Notes: a model not told the origin generated them from the letters alone. A stretch of 64,000 bases of DNA from Clostridium sp. NkU-1 (GCA_001312405.1 BBDR01000006.1:1-64000); one strand, 5' to 3'; shown: positions 27,133 through 36,913, counted from the first letter of the stretch. Translations and numbers: made by a program.

Positions 27133-28878
27133 TTAAATTTCGTTTATTTTCCTCTTTACGTAAGTTGTGTGAAGCAGGTGATGAGCCTTTTCACTTCCCG
27201 GCTCTCCAAGGTAGGTTTCATAAAGTTCCTTGATTGCAGGGTTTTCGTGAGATTTACGAATGGTTTTGGCAGCATCTTCATCATAAAGAACCTTGGCGCG
27301 CAGGCTGCGGATATCGGTTGTATTGCGCACATAGCCAGGCTGCTGGGGCTGGCCGCCGCCGTTTACACATCCGCCGGGACAGCCCATGATCTCGATGAAG
27401 TGATAGTCTGCTTCTCCGGATTTTACCCGGTTAAGGAGTTCTTTTGCATTGCCCAGGCCGGAAGCAACTGCAACATTGACATCCATATCGCCTACACGGT
27501 AGGTGGCCTCCTTAATTCCCTCTGTTCCCCGGACATCGGTGAAGTCAGGTCTTTCAAGCTCTTCGCCGGTCAGGCTTTCCACAGCGGTTCTTAAGGCTGC
27601 TTCCATAACGCCGCCGGTGGCTCCGAAGATAACGGCTGCACCGGTACCAAGCCCTAACGGTGTATCAAAATCTTCGTCCGGAAGCTCTGTGAACCGGATT
27701 CCCGCTTGTTTGATCATTCTGGCCAGTTCTCTGGTGGTCATGGAATAATCTACGTCAGGAGTGCCGTTGGCATCCTGGTCATCTCTTCCGATCTCGAATT
27801 TCTTAGCAGTACATGGCATCACGCTGACGGATACAATATCCTCCGGATTCAGACCCATCTTTTCCGCATAGTAGGATTTGGCGATGGCACCGAACATCTG
27901 CTGCGGGGATTTGCAGGAGGATAAATTCTCTGTCATATCCGGGAAGTAGTGCTCGCAGTATTTGATCCAGCCTGGAGAACAGGAGGTGATCATCGGAAGA
28001 ACGCCGCCATTTTGCACACGTTCAATGAATTCATGCGCTTCTTCCATAATGGTTAAATCGGCGCTGAAGTTGGTATCAAATACCTTGTCAAAGCCCAGTC
28101 TTCTTAACGCGGCAGCCATCTTGCCTTCCACATTGGTTCCGATGGGATAACCGAATTCTTCTCCCAGGCCTGCACGTACGGCAGGAGCGGTCTGGACGAT
28201 CACATGCTTTGACGGGTCTGCAATGGCAGCAGCCACTTCGTCAATGCTGCTCTTTTCATAGAGAGCGCCGGTAGGACATACTGCAATACACTGTCCGCAG
28301 GAGACACAGCTTGTTTCACCAAGTCCTTTGTCAAAGGGGGAGCCGATAACGGTAGCAAATCCACGCTCATTAGGTCCGATCACGCCGATTCCCTGAACCT
28401 TTTCACAGACAGCGGAACAGCGGCGGCACAGGATACATTTGCTGTTGTCACGCACCATATGGGCTGCACTTTCATCAGGGGTTGTAGAAGTTTTTGCTCC
28501 ATCGTAATAATCATCAACTTCAACGCCCAGTTCCTTACATAAGGTCTGTAACTCACAGTTTCCGCTGCGGACGCAGGATAAACAGGAACGGTCGTGATTG
28601 GAAAGGATCAGCTGAAGCGTTTTCTTTCTGTAATCACGCAGCTTGGGTGTATTGGTCCATACTTCCATTCCAGGATTGATTGGGTATACGCAGGAAGCAG
28701 CCAGTCTGCCGCCATTGATCTCAACGGTACAGATACGGCAGGCAGCGATTTCATTCATATCTTTTAAAAAGCATAAAGTCGGTATCTCAACATGGGCCAG
28801 TCTGGCAGCTTCCAGGATGGTGGAGCCTGCCGGAGCGCTTACGTCCATGCCATTGATTTTTATTGTGATATTCTCCAT
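27133..28878 (-). CDS. hydA: NAD(P)-dependent, electron-bifurcating [FeFe] hydrogenase, catalytic subunit
   Basis: About 581 residues, intact. Start ATG 28878 (MENITIKING) 12 bases after GGAGGG; GTG/ATG at 28896 is also in frame. Order: NuoG-like [2Fe-2S] domain (C38-type 'CRICTVEINGG'), His-Cys [4Fe-4S] motif ('NHDRSCLSCVRSGNCELQ'), two [4Fe-4S] (CILCRRCSAVC; CVSCGQCIAVC), H-cluster with canonical 'MITSCSPGW', 'VMPCTAKKFE' and 'IMGCPGGCVNGGGQP', then the small-subunit domain. With hydB and hydC this forms the trimeric enzyme that couples NADH and reduced ferredoxin oxidation to H2 formation, an electron sink in fermentation. Confidence 0.93.
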   Translation of the reverse strand: MENITIKINGMDVSAPAGSTILEAARLAHVEIPTLCFLKDMNEIAACRICTVEINGGRLAASCVYPINPGMEVWTNTPKLRDYRKKTLQLILSNHDRSCLSCVRSGNCELQTLCKELGVEVDDYYDGAKTSTTPDESAAHMVRDNSKCILCRRCSAVCEKVQGIGVIGPNERGFATVIGSPFDKGLGETSCVSCGQCIAVCPTGALYEKSSIDEVAAAIADPSKHVIVQTAPAVRAGLGEEFGYPIGTNVEGKMAAALRRLGFDKVFDTNFSADLTIMEEAHEFIERVQNGGVLPMITSCSPGWIKYCEHYFPDMTENLSSCKSPQQMFGAIAKSYYAEKMGLNPEDIVSVSVMPCTAKKFEIGRDDQDANGTPDVDYSMTTRELARMIKQAGIRFTELPDEDFDTPLGLGTGAAVIFGATGGVMEAALRTAVESLTGEELERPDFTDVRGTEGIKEATYRVGDMDVNVAVASGLGNAKELLNRVKSGEADYHFIEIMGCPGGCVNGGGQPQQPGYVRNTTDIRSLRAKVLYDEDAAKTIRKSHENPAIKELYETYLGEPGSEKAHHLLHTTYVKRKINEI

Positions 28879-28895
28879 GATCCAATTTCCCTCCA

Positions 28896-30681
28896 TTATT
28901 TCTTGTAGACAGCGTCAAACTTACATTTCTCCATACATACGCCGCACTTGATGCACTTCTCAGGATCAATGACATGTGGGTTCTTAACGGAACCGGAGAT
29001 AGCGTTAGCCGGACAGTTTCTGGCACAAAGGGTACAGCCCTTACATTTCTCAGCATCAATATGGTAGGAGAGAAGCGCCTTGCACACACCAGCCGGACAT
29101 GTCTTGTCGATAATATGGGCATTATATTCGTCGCGGAAGAACTTAAGGGTTGACAGAACCGGGTTTGGCGCTGTCTGGCCTAATCCGCAGGCAGAGTTTT
29201 CCTTTACATAGTAGCACAGCTCTTCCAGACGGTCTAAATCTTCCAGTTTGGCTTGTCCCTTGGTGATTTTTTCGAGGATCTCCAGCATACGTTTTGTACC
29301 GATGCGGCATGGCGTACATTTTCCGCAGGATTCTTCTACGGTGAATTCCAGGAAGAATTTTGCGATATCAACCATACAGTCGGTTTCATCCATTACGATC
29401 AGACCACCGGAGCCCATCATGGAGCCGATTGATATCAGGTTGTCGTAATCGATAGGAATGTCGTAATGTTCCATTGGGATACAGCCGCCGGATGGTCCGC
29501 CGGTCTGGGCAGCCTTGAACTTTTTGCCGTTTGGAATGCCGCCGCCGATTTCTTCGATGATCTCACGTAGAGTAGTTCCCATAGGAACTTCTACCAGTCC
29601 GGTGTTATGGATCTTTCCGCCTAAAGCGAATACCTTTGTTCCCTTGGATTTTTCAGTACCCATGGAAGCAAACCATTCTGATCCGTTTAAGATAATCTGA
29701 GGAATATTTGCATAAGTTTCAACATTATTTAAGATGGTTGGCTTGCCGAATAAACCTTTCTGTGCCGGGAACGGAGGACGCGGCCTTGGCTCTCCGCGGT
29801 TGCTTCGATGGAAACCATAAGGGCAGTTTCTTCGCCGCATACGAATGCACCGGCACCTAAACGAAGGTCAATGTCAAAGGAGAATCCTGATCCAAAGATA
29901 TCGTCGCCTAAAAGCTCCATCTCTCTGGCCTGGTCAATGGCGATTTTTAAACGCTGTACGGCGATCGGATACTCAGCACGCACGTAGATATAACCCTGGG
30001 AAGCGCCGATTGCGTAGCCGGCAATGGTCATAGCCTCCAAAAGGGCATGAGGATCACCCTCTAATACGGAACGGTCCATGAATGCGCCTGGATCGCCCTC
30101 GTCTGCGTTACAACAGACATACTTCTGGTCCGCATCGTTTTGCCTGGCCAGTTTCCATTTGAGGCCGGTAGGGAAACCTGCGCCGCCTCGCCCTCTTAAT
30201 CCGCTGTCTAAAAGAGTCTGGATCACCTCGTCTGGAGTCATCTCGTAAGAACCTTACCAAGGGCCTGATATCCGCCGGTACCAATGTATTCTTCGATTTC
30301 TTCCGGGTTGATGACACCGCAGTTGCGCAGAGCAATTCTGTGCTGTTTCTTATAGAAGTCTGTATCACTTAAAGCCTTAATGCCAGCCGGAGTCACTGTC
30401 TCATCATAAAGCAGTCTTTCCACCGGACGGCCTTTTAATAAGTGCTCGGATACGATTTCTGTAATATCATCTTCTTTTACCATTGCATAGAAGGTGGCAT
30501 CCGGATAAATGATCATGATCGGGCCTAAAGCGCAAAGGCCGTGGCAGCCGGTCTGTACAACGGATACTTCCTGATCCAATCCCTGTTTCTTTAGCTCATC
30601 TCTTAATTTAACCATAATCTGCTGGCTTCCGGAGGAAGTACATCCTGTGCCGCCGCAAACCAATACATGTGAACGATACAT
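28896..30681 (-). CDS. hydB: Electron-bifurcating hydrogenase, NADH/FMN subunit
   Basis: About 595 residues, NuoF-like. N-terminal thioredoxin-like [2Fe-2S] domain ([11 protein letters not shown]...CHGLC), FMN/NADH domain ('[16 protein letters not shown]', '[14 protein letters not shown]', '[14 protein letters not shown]'), 4Fe-4S site ('[16 protein letters not shown]'), and a C-terminal pair of [4Fe-4S] motifs ([23 protein letters not shown]). Two single-base gaps (a G near 29795 and one near 30240) split the frame into three; both sides are highly conserved. Seat of flavin-based bifurcation in the HydABC complex. Confidence 0.93.
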
Positions 30682-30693
30682 CCTGTTCCCTCC

Positions 30694-31071
30694 TTATTTG
30701 ATGTCAGCTGAAGCCAACGTGTAGTTTTGAACAATATGGCCACCAAGTAAATGCTCTTTATAAACTTCTTCTGCTTTTTCAGGGGTCATCTTGATATAAG
30801 TAACTTTTTCTTTCCCAGGTTCCAGAATCTCAACGATCGGTTCATACTGGCATAAGCCGATGCATCCGGTCTGGGTAACGGAAAAACGGTCTGTCATCTG
30901 GTTTTCCTGAACCAGGTTTGACAATGTATTAAGAACAGGTCTTGCACCGCTGGCAATTCCGCATGTAGCCATGCCTACCAGAATGCGTGTGCGTCCGTGG
31001 TCTTCGCCGCGCATGCTGACCTGACCCTGCATCTTTTCTCGGATTGCTTTTAATTCTTCAAGAGTCTTCAT
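30694..31071 (-). CDS. [2Fe-2S] thioredoxin-like ferredoxin of the hyd operon
   Basis: About 125 residues from ATG 31071 behind GGAGGAATAAC. After a helical N-terminus ('TLEELKAIREKMQGQVSMRG') comes the four-Cys thioredoxin-like ferredoxin motif (CGIASGARP ... TQTGCIGLCQYEP). Located between the HATPase gene and hydB, 13 bases from hydB. Homologues in hyd operons are thought to be an electron-transfer partner or extra subunit. Confidence 0.85.
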   Translation of the reverse strand: MKTLEELKAIREKMQGQVSMRGEDHGRTRILVGMATCGIASGARPVLNTLSNLVQENQMTDRFSVTQTGCIGLCQYEPIVEILEPGKEKVTYIKMTPEKAEEVYKEHLLGGHIVQNYTLASADIK

Positions 31072-31105
31072 GTTATTCCTCCAATTCAACTTTGATCCGA
31101 CGGGC

Positions 31106-31660
31106 CTAAATGGCCGCGCCTCCGTCTGTTTCCAATTTGTTTTCACTGAGATATTCCTTTATGTAAGCCGATACCTCTGGGGTATCAAAGGGGATATCTC
31201 CTAAAATCTCGCGGAAGTTTCTGGTATCCAGCTCAAATGACGCCTGGTTGTAACGATAGATATAGAGAAAGTCTGTGTCCGGATGACAGGTGATAAGGGT
31301 TTCAATGGTACTGTTTATATCACCAAGGGGCATACGGTCGATATGGGATAGTCCAAAAACAGCGGTTACCACCGTTCCGGTTCCCAGCTCTGACTCAATG
31401 GAAAAACTTCCGCCTGTGCTTTCCGCCGCATATTTGAAAAACGGAACGCCAAGGCCCACCTTTCTGGTTTCTCTGGTGGTAAAAAAGGGATCAGTCACCT
31501 GATGCACCTGCTCCTTTGTCATGCCGCAGCCGTTGTCCTTAATGGTGACAATCAGCTTATCTGCCCCAGAATCAACAGATACAAGAATGGTAACCAGGGT
31601 AGCCCCTGCCCGTGTGGAGTTTTCCGCCACATCCAGAATATTTAAAGAAATCTCTGTCAT
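31106..31660 (-). CDS. GHKL (histidine-kinase-like) ATP-binding protein
   Basis: 185 residues. ATP-binding motifs: N box 'LNILDVAENSTRAGAT', G1 box 'IKDNGCGMTKEQV', G2 'TRKVGLGVPFFKYAAE', 'GTGTVVTAVFG'. No phospho-acceptor His and no membrane helix, so it is either an anti-sigma-factor-like Ser kinase or an ATP-dependent switch. It lies 12 bases behind hydC with no ribosome site of its own, so translation is probably coupled. Together with the PP2C phosphatase at 21521 it could form a kinase/phosphatase pair. Confidence 0.85.
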   Translation of the reverse strand: MTEISLNILDVAENSTRAGATLVTILVSVDSGADKLIVTIKDNGCGMTKEQVHQVTDPFFTTRETRKVGLGVPFFKYAAESTGGSFSIESELGTGTVVTAVFGLSHIDRMPLGDINSTIETLITCHPDTDFLYIYRYNQASFELDTRNFREILGDIPFDTPEVSAYIKEYLSENKLETDGGAAI

Positions 31661-31674
31661 CATAAGCGTAATTT

Positions 31675-32170
31675 TTATTCGTACTTAGCAAGAATATCAG
31701 GAACATCGTCAGCGGTCAGCCTGCCGTAAACTTCCCCGTTCACCATCATGACGGGAGCCAGGCCGCAGGCACCTACGCAGCGGCAGGAATCAAGAGAATA
31801 CTTTCCATCCGGTGTGCATTCACCGTTGGTAATTCCAAGGATTTCTTCAATCTTATGGAAGATGTCTCCGGAACCCTTTACATAACATGCAGTTCCAAGA
31901 CAGACGGATATCTGGTACTTGCCCTTTGGCTGAAGTGCGAACTGGGCATAGAAAGTTGCAACACCATAAATTTTCTCAAGCGGTATGCCCGTTTCATCAG
32001 AAATTATGGTCTGGACTTCAATTGGAAGATAGCCATAAATCTCCTGTGCCTTTTGCATGATAGGCATGAGAGATCCCTTTGTGTCTCTTAGCAGGGCGAT
32101 TGCTTCTTTTAAAGCAGCTTCCTGCTCCTTTGTCCCATTAAACTGGACGCCTTGTTTTTTTACAAGCCAT
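31675..32170 (-). CDS. hydC: Electron-bifurcating hydrogenase, NuoE-like subunit
   Basis: About 165 residues. Start ATG 32170 behind AAGGAGGTTATCAA, with one A too many in the A-run near 32160; in the other frame the open reading frame begins at 32202 without a ribosome site. 'LPIEVQTIISDETGIPLEKI' and 'GVATFYAQFALQPKGKYQI', then the [2Fe-2S] Cys pattern C-LGTAC ... CRCVGACG. It passes electrons between HydB and HydA. First gene of the minus-strand hyd operon; gene order hydC, HATPase, ferredoxin, hydB, hydA. Confidence 0.9.
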
Positions 32171-32318
32171 TTGATAACCTCCTTAAAATGTTGCTTATGC
32201 AATGTATCTGATATTTTATCATGTTATTGAGAAAAAAATCTATAGTTTAATCAATATTCGACAAAAAAAATAACAATCCTTCCGTGTAATATTTCTATAC
32301 CTGACGTGCTATTTATGA

Positions 32319-32324
32319 TATAAT
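32319..32324 (+). promoter_or_regulatory. -10 box for the divergent DRTGG operon
   Basis: Perfect TATAAT 60 bases before the DRTGG gene; no good -35 box at 17 nt (TATACC), so activation may be needed. Lies in the ~210-base divergent region that also must hold the hydC promoter. Confidence 0.45.
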
Positions 32325-32382
32325 GATCAAAAATGATATGAATTGCGTGAATTGAGTGAATGAAGGAAAGGGGAGCGTCAAT

Positions 32383-32733
32383 ATGACAGTAAAAGATGTG
32401 AGAGATACACTTGGTGCCCGGGTGCTGGCAGGAGAGGATCATCTGGATGAGGAGGTCCGGAGTGCCTGCGGATCTGATATGATGAGCGATGTTCTGGCAT
32501 TTTCCAAGGATCATTCAGTTCTTCTTACAGGACTTTGCAATCCTCAGGTGATCCGTACGGCGGAGATGCTTGACATTGTCTGTATCGTGTTTGTCAGAGG
32601 CAAGATGCCGGATGAGTCCATGCTTTTGATGGCGGAGGAACGGGGTCTCATCATTCTGTCCACCGGGCACCGCATGTTCTCGGCCTGCGGCATGCTTTAT
32701 GAGGCCGGGCTCCATGGAGGTGCGGTTTCATGA
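32383..32733 (+). CDS. DRTGG-domain protein 1
   Basis: 116 residues from ATG 32383 behind AAAGGGGAG. Matches the stand-alone DRTGG-like domain found next to clostridial hydrogenases: 'MTVKDVRDTLGARVLAGED', 'GSDMMSDVLAFSKDHSVLLT', 'QVIRTAEMLDIVCIVFVRG', 'LSTGHRMFSACGMLYEAG'. A domain thought to bind ligands or mediate regulation (with CBS domains in other proteins). Stop overlaps the next start (ATGA). Paralogue at 34677. Confidence 0.78.
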   Translation: MTVKDVRDTLGARVLAGEDHLDEEVRSACGSDMMSDVLAFSKDHSVLLTGLCNPQVIRTAEMLDIVCIVFVRGKMPDESMLLMAEERGLIILSTGHRMFSACGMLYEAGLHGGAVS

Positions 32734-33151
32734 CGGATATGATAACGTTTCACTACAGGATTTCTCCCGACGATTTTACAAGGGCGGGAGAAGCCAGCAG
32801 TGATGTAAAGAGCAAGCTGAAAAAGATGGGGGTCACCCCGGAAGCTGTGCGCAAGGTGGCCATTGCCATGTATGAGGGGAGATCAACATGGTAATCCACG
32901 CGCAAGGGGGAGAAATAACCGTTAACATAACTCCGGACCGGATCGAGATGATCCTGGCTGATGTGGGCCCCGGAATACCGGATATCGGTTTGGCCATGCA
33001 GGCAGGATATTCCACTGCGCCGGACGCGGTGCGTTCCCTTGGCTTTGGAGCCGGAATGGGGCTTCCGAATATGAAAAGGTATTCGGATGAGATGGAGATC
33101 GATACGGTAATAGGAAAAGGAACGACCATTTATATGGTGGTGTATATATAA
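32730..33151 (+). CDS. Anti-sigma-type HATPase (Ser kinase-like)
   Basis: About 140 residues, start ATG 32730 coupled to the DRTGG gene. 'AVRKVAIAMYEGEINMVIHA' (N box; restored by one missing G near 32880), 'MILADVGPGIPDIGLAMQ' (G1), 'RSLGFGAGMGLPNMKRY' (G2) and 'GKGTTIYMVVYI' are the motifs of RsbW/SpoIIAB-like ATP-binding proteins. A partner-switch kinase beside a sensor hydrogenase would be a natural opponent of the PP2C phosphatase encoded at 21521. Confidence 0.83.
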
Positions 33152-33168
33152 CGCCGCCAAAGCGTGCA

Positions 33169-33272
33169 GAAACACCCTTCGGGTATACCTTTATGCCCAG
33201 AGGACGTGGGCGATAATGTGGAAACACCCTTCGGGTATACCTTTATGCCCAGAGGGCGTGGGCGATAATGCG
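33169..33272 (+). repeat. 52-bp leader repeat, two tandem units
   Basis: Units 33169-33220 and 33221-33272 differ at only two positions. Each has ACCC-TTC-GGGT and GCCCA-N7-TGGGC hairpins. They fill the 130-base gap inside the operon just before the second sensor hydrogenase. Confidence 0.85.
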
Positions 33273-33288
33273 GAAATGAGGTAAAAAG

Positions 33289-34699
33289 GTGGATAAATTT
33301 TATCATTCGGTAAGGCTTGATGAAGAGCTATGCATGGGGTGCATCAATTGCATCAAACGGTGCCCTACCCAGGCCATCAGGGTGAGAAACGGGAAGGCAC
33401 AGATCAACAGTAAATTCTGCATTGACTGCGGGGAGTGCATCAGGGTATGTCCTCATCATGCAAAACATGCCACATATGACAAGCTGGAGGCTATGAAACA
33501 GTATGAATATACGGTGGCATTGCCGCCGCCGTCCCTGTACAGCCAGTTTAACAATCTGGATGACGTGAATATTGTCTTAAATGCCTTCTTATGATGGGAT
33601 TTGATGATGTATTTGAAGTAAGTGCGGCGGCGGAGCTGGTAAGCGAGGCTACCAGGGAGTATTTAAGTGAAAATCCGGACAAGCTTCCGGCCATCAGCAC
33701 TGCCTGCCTTCTGTGGTGCGGCTCATCCGGGTCCGGTTTCCAAACCTGATCCCAAACCTGCTGCCTTTAATTCCTCCGGTGGAGGTGGCTGCCATTCTTG
33801 CGGCCAGGAAAGCCATGGAAAAGACCGGCCTTGAAAGGGAAAAGATCGGAATCATTTTCATTTCCCCCTGTCCTTCCAAGGTCACCTATGTAAAGTCTCC
33901 TCTGGGAACGGAGCACAGTGAGGTGGATAAGGTGTTTGCCATAAAAGATTTGTATCCCCAGCTTTTGTCCTGCATGAAGGCGGTGGGAGATGATCCGCCG
34001 GAGATCGGGACCTCAGGTAAAATCGGAGTCAGCTGGGGGCGCAGCGGCGGAGAGGCAAGCGGCCTGTTTACTGAAGATTATCTGGCAGCAGATGGAATTG
34101 AAAATGTCATCCGGGTCCTTGAGGATATGGAGGATCAGAAATTTACGAATCTGAAATTTGTGGAGCTGAGCGCCTGCAACGGCGGCTGCGTGGGCGGCGT
34201 GCTCACAGTGGAAAACCCCTATGTAGCAGAGGTTAAGCTGAAACGGCTCCGGAAGTACATGCCTGTGGCAAGGAACCATATGCACGCAGAGGCAGAGGAA
34301 CTGGTGAAGTGGACCAAGGCGGTTCAATATGAACCGGTGTTTAATTTAGGTGAAACCATGATGGAAAGCTTTGCACGGCTTAACCAGGTGGAAAGACTTT
34401 TGAAGAAGCTTCCCGGCTTAGACTGCGGCTCCTGCGGGGCGCCTACCTGCAAGGCCCTTGCTGAGGACATCGTGCGGGGAGAGGCAGTGGAATCGGACTG
34501 CGTCTATTTCCTCAGGGACAATGTGCATAAGCTGTCAGAGGAGGTTTCCAGACTGGCGGCCGGTATCGTGGAAGGCGACAGGGACAGTTATGAGAAATTC
34601 AAGGTCATGACAAAGTACATCGAAAGAATTTCTGATGAGATGACTCAGCTTGACAGAAAAGAGGGGAGAAAACGAAATGACCGTAAGAGAATTGATTGA
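33289..34699 (+). CDS. Second sensor-type [FeFe] hydrogenase-like protein
   Basis: About 470 residues, GTG start 33289 behind GAGG. Two [4Fe-4S] motifs (CMGCINCIKRCP; CIDCGECIRVCP), a divergent H-cluster domain ('STACPSVVRLI', 'IFISPCPSKV', 'VELSACNGGCVGG'), and a C-terminal FeS domain ('LDCGSCGAPTCKALAEDI'). No PAS domain, unlike the protein at 19794. The non-canonical L1 motif (TACPS) suggests sensing rather than catalysis. Two single-base losses, near 33592 and 33703, split it. It overlaps the next gene by 23 bases. Flanked by HATPase, DRTGG and PHP genes in one operon. Confidence 0.82.
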
Positions 34700-35027
34700 C
34701 AGCAATTTATTTGAAGTGATAAATGCAGGAGAAGAGCTTGACCGTGAGATAAAAAAGCCCTTTTGCTGTGATTTGTTAAGCATTGCAATGGGAAGAGCAG
34801 AAGAGGGGTGCGCATGGGTAACGGTGATGGGAAACATAAACACCCTTGCAGTAGCCTCTCTTGCCGACGCCGCCTGCGTGATCATGGCAGAAGGAACTGT
34901 TCTTGACGAAGCGGCTGTAAAAAAGGCGGCGGACCAGGAGATCACGGTTTTAAAAACAGAGCTGCCCATCTTTGAGGCTGCCCTGGTGATTTATCAAAGG
35001 CTGCCTCATGATGAACCTCACCTATGA
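34677..35027 (+). CDS. DRTGG-domain protein 2
   Basis: 116 residues from ATG 34677 behind AGGGGAG. Paralogue of the 32383 protein: 'MTVRELIDSNLFEVINAGEE', 'CCDLLSIAMGRAEEGCAWVT', 'NTLAVASLADAACVIMAEG', 'ITVLKTELPIFEAALVIYQR'. Probably a small ligand-binding or regulatory module of the hydrogen-sensing operon. Overlaps the sensor gene upstream and the PHP gene downstream. Confidence 0.75.
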   Translation: MTVRELIDSNLFEVINAGEELDREIKKPFCCDLLSIAMGRAEEGCAWVTVMGNINTLAVASLADAACVIMAEGTVLDEAAVKKAADQEITVLKTELPIFEAALVIYQRLPHDEPHL

Positions 35028-35726
35028 TCTTCATATTCATTCCTGCTTATCACCGTGCGGGGATGATGATATGACACCGGCAAATATTGTGGGAATGGCC
35101 GCCTTAAAAGGACTTGACGTGATTGCGGTGACGGATCATAATTCTTGCAAAAATTGTCCGGCTGTGCTGCATTTTGCAAAGGAATACGGAATTGTTGCCC
35201 TGCCGGGCATGGAGGTCTGTACATCAGAGGAGGTACATGCGGTATGTCTGTTTGACCACCTTGATAAGGCCATGGAGTTTGATGAGTACGTGTATGAACG
35301 GCTGATGGCATTTCCCAATAATGAGGAAATATTTGGAAAGCAGCAGATATATAATAAGGAAGATGTCCTATGCGGAACAGTGCCCAATCTTCTTATTAAC
35401 AGCGTAGACATCTCTTTTGACCAGCTATGGGGTCTGGCCCGGTCTTATGGAGGCGTCATGTTTCCCGCCCATATTGACAAATCTGCCAACAGCCTGATCT
35501 CCAACTTAGGCTTTGTGCCTCCTGACAGTCAGTTTGCCACGGCGGAGGTAAAAGACTTAAAAAAAGCTTCATGAGCTTAGGAAAAACAACCCTTATCTGG
35601 AGGGCTGCCGGATCATCAGCAATTCAGATGCCCATTATTTGAAGGACATTAATGAGCCAGGGCTGACAATCCAGGCAGAAGAAAAAAAGCATAGAGGCAG
35701 TGGTTCGGGCGCTTTTGCACCATTAG
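35008..35726 (+). CDS. PHP-domain phosphoesterase
   Basis: About 238 residues. Metal-binding motifs of the polymerase-and-histidinol-phosphatase family: 'YDLHIHSCLSPCGDDDM', 'AVTDHNSCKNCPA', 'GMEVCTSEEVHAV', 'VMFPAHIDKSANS' and, after repair of the A-run near 35570, 'RIISNSDAHYLKDI'. A second A-run indel near 35690 hides the stop; repaired, the protein ends at TAG 35724-35726. Likely a phosphoesterase on a small phosphate or nucleotide. It is often the last gene of sensory hydrogenase clusters, so it may make or remove a signal molecule (inference). Confidence 0.83.
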
Positions 35727-35800
35727 ACTTTTTTTATTTAAGTTTGGAAATTTTCTTTCAATTTCTTCCTGTTTCCTGTATAGTAGTGGTTAGTATCCGT

Positions 35801-35852
35801 GAAACACCCTGCGGATATACCTTTATGCCCAAAAAGCATGGGCAAAAATGGG
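35801..35852 (+). repeat. 52-bp leader repeat, single unit
   Basis: One unit (GAAACACCCT ... TGCCCA-N7-TGGGCA) ending nine bases before the GGAAAGGAG ribosome site of the deacetylase gene. Confidence 0.8.
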
Positions 35853-35869
35853 GAAAGGAGAGATGCAGC

Positions 35870-36831
35870 ATGAAAAAAATTATTACAATGGGGCTTCGGC
35901 CTGATGGCCGTGGCACTTGTGACAGCGTTCGTACCAGCGACACCGTTTCCTTCCATGGCGGATGAAGCGGAGTCTGGCCAGGAGGCAACGGAAGTACGGA
36001 ATGGCTGGATAGATGAAAACCTGGGCCCTGGTGTAGCCAGGTGGGTAGATGGAAATGGAAATATTTCAGAGCAGCCGGGAAAGCAGGAGGAAGACGGGTC
36101 TGGTGGTGAGAGCCAGAGCAGCGCAAAAACCCAGGACACAAATGCCGGAGCTGCAGCAGAGGGGCAGCAGGAAGCCGCTTCAGAAGAAAGCCAGGAACAG
36201 ACGGAGACAGGACGCCAGATCGACCCTTCAAGGCCTATGGTAGCTCTGACCTTTGATGACGGGCCTTTCGCTCCCGTGGGAAATCAGATTATGGATTGTC
36301 TGGCCCAGTACGGCGGAAAGGCCACGTTTTTTTGTAGTGGGCAGCCGGGTTTCCTCTTATGGGACGGAACTGCAGCGCATGGTTGCAGAAGGGCATGAAA
36401 TCGGAAATCACACTTACGAGCACAAAAACCTGACCAAATTAAGCGGAGCCCAGATCCAGAGCCAGATCAACCTTTGCAATGACGCGGTACAAGCTGCCAC
36501 CGGAGTCAGGCCTTCCCTGGTAAGAACACCGGGAGGAGCAAAAAATGGTACGGTCCTTGCCAATGTACACGCTCCTGTGATTATGTGGAGCATTGATACA
36601 CGGGACTGGAAGACGCGAAATGCCAGTAAGACGGTAAATGCGGTAATGAGCCAGGTTCGGGATGGAGATATCGTTCTGATGCATGAGCTTTATTCCCAGA
36701 GCGGAGCGGCTGCCCTTGAAATCATTCCCAGACTTACGGAGGCAGGTTACCAGCTTGTCACGGTAAGCGAGATGGCCGCGCTCCGGGGAGGAGTTGCCCC
36801 AGGCGGAGTTTATTTTCACTTTTATCCATAA
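35870..36831 (+). CDS. Secreted polysaccharide deacetylase (NodB/CE4 family)
   Basis: About 320 residues. Start ATG 35870 with a signal peptide (indel near 35892) ending around 'TPFPSMADEA', then a ~85-residue Glu/Gln/Ser-rich linker. The CE4 catalytic domain follows: 'MVALTFDDGPFAPVGNQ' (metal Asp), 'GHEIGNHTYEHKNLTKL' (His pair), 'RPSLVRTPGGAKN' (Arg loop), 'IMWSIDTRDWK' and 'GDIVLMHELYSQS' (His). RTPGG in place of RPPYG is an acceptable variant. Frame break near 36340. Removes acetyl groups from N-acetyl sugars of peptidoglycan or another wall polymer. Confidence 0.87.
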
Positions 36832-36860
36832 AGGATGAAGGAACTGCAGAGATTTTAAAC

Positions 36861-36900
36861 GAATCAGGCAGGGGCGCGGATTGCGAATATCCCCTTGACT
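36861..36900 (-). repeat. Dispersed intergenic element, copy 3 (inverted)
   Basis: The reverse complement reads AGTCAAGGGGATATTCGCAA then TCCGCGCCCCTGCCTGATTC, i.e. the same element with its flanking stem changed on both sides (GGGG / CCCC), a compensatory change. Together with copy 4 it bounds 36861-37200 as inverted ends. Confidence 0.7.
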
Positions 36901-36913
36901 AAGGAATTGAAGA

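Noticed and set aside
33169..33272. CRISPR-like array
   Set aside because: Two directly abutting 52-bp units with no spacers and no cas genes nearby.
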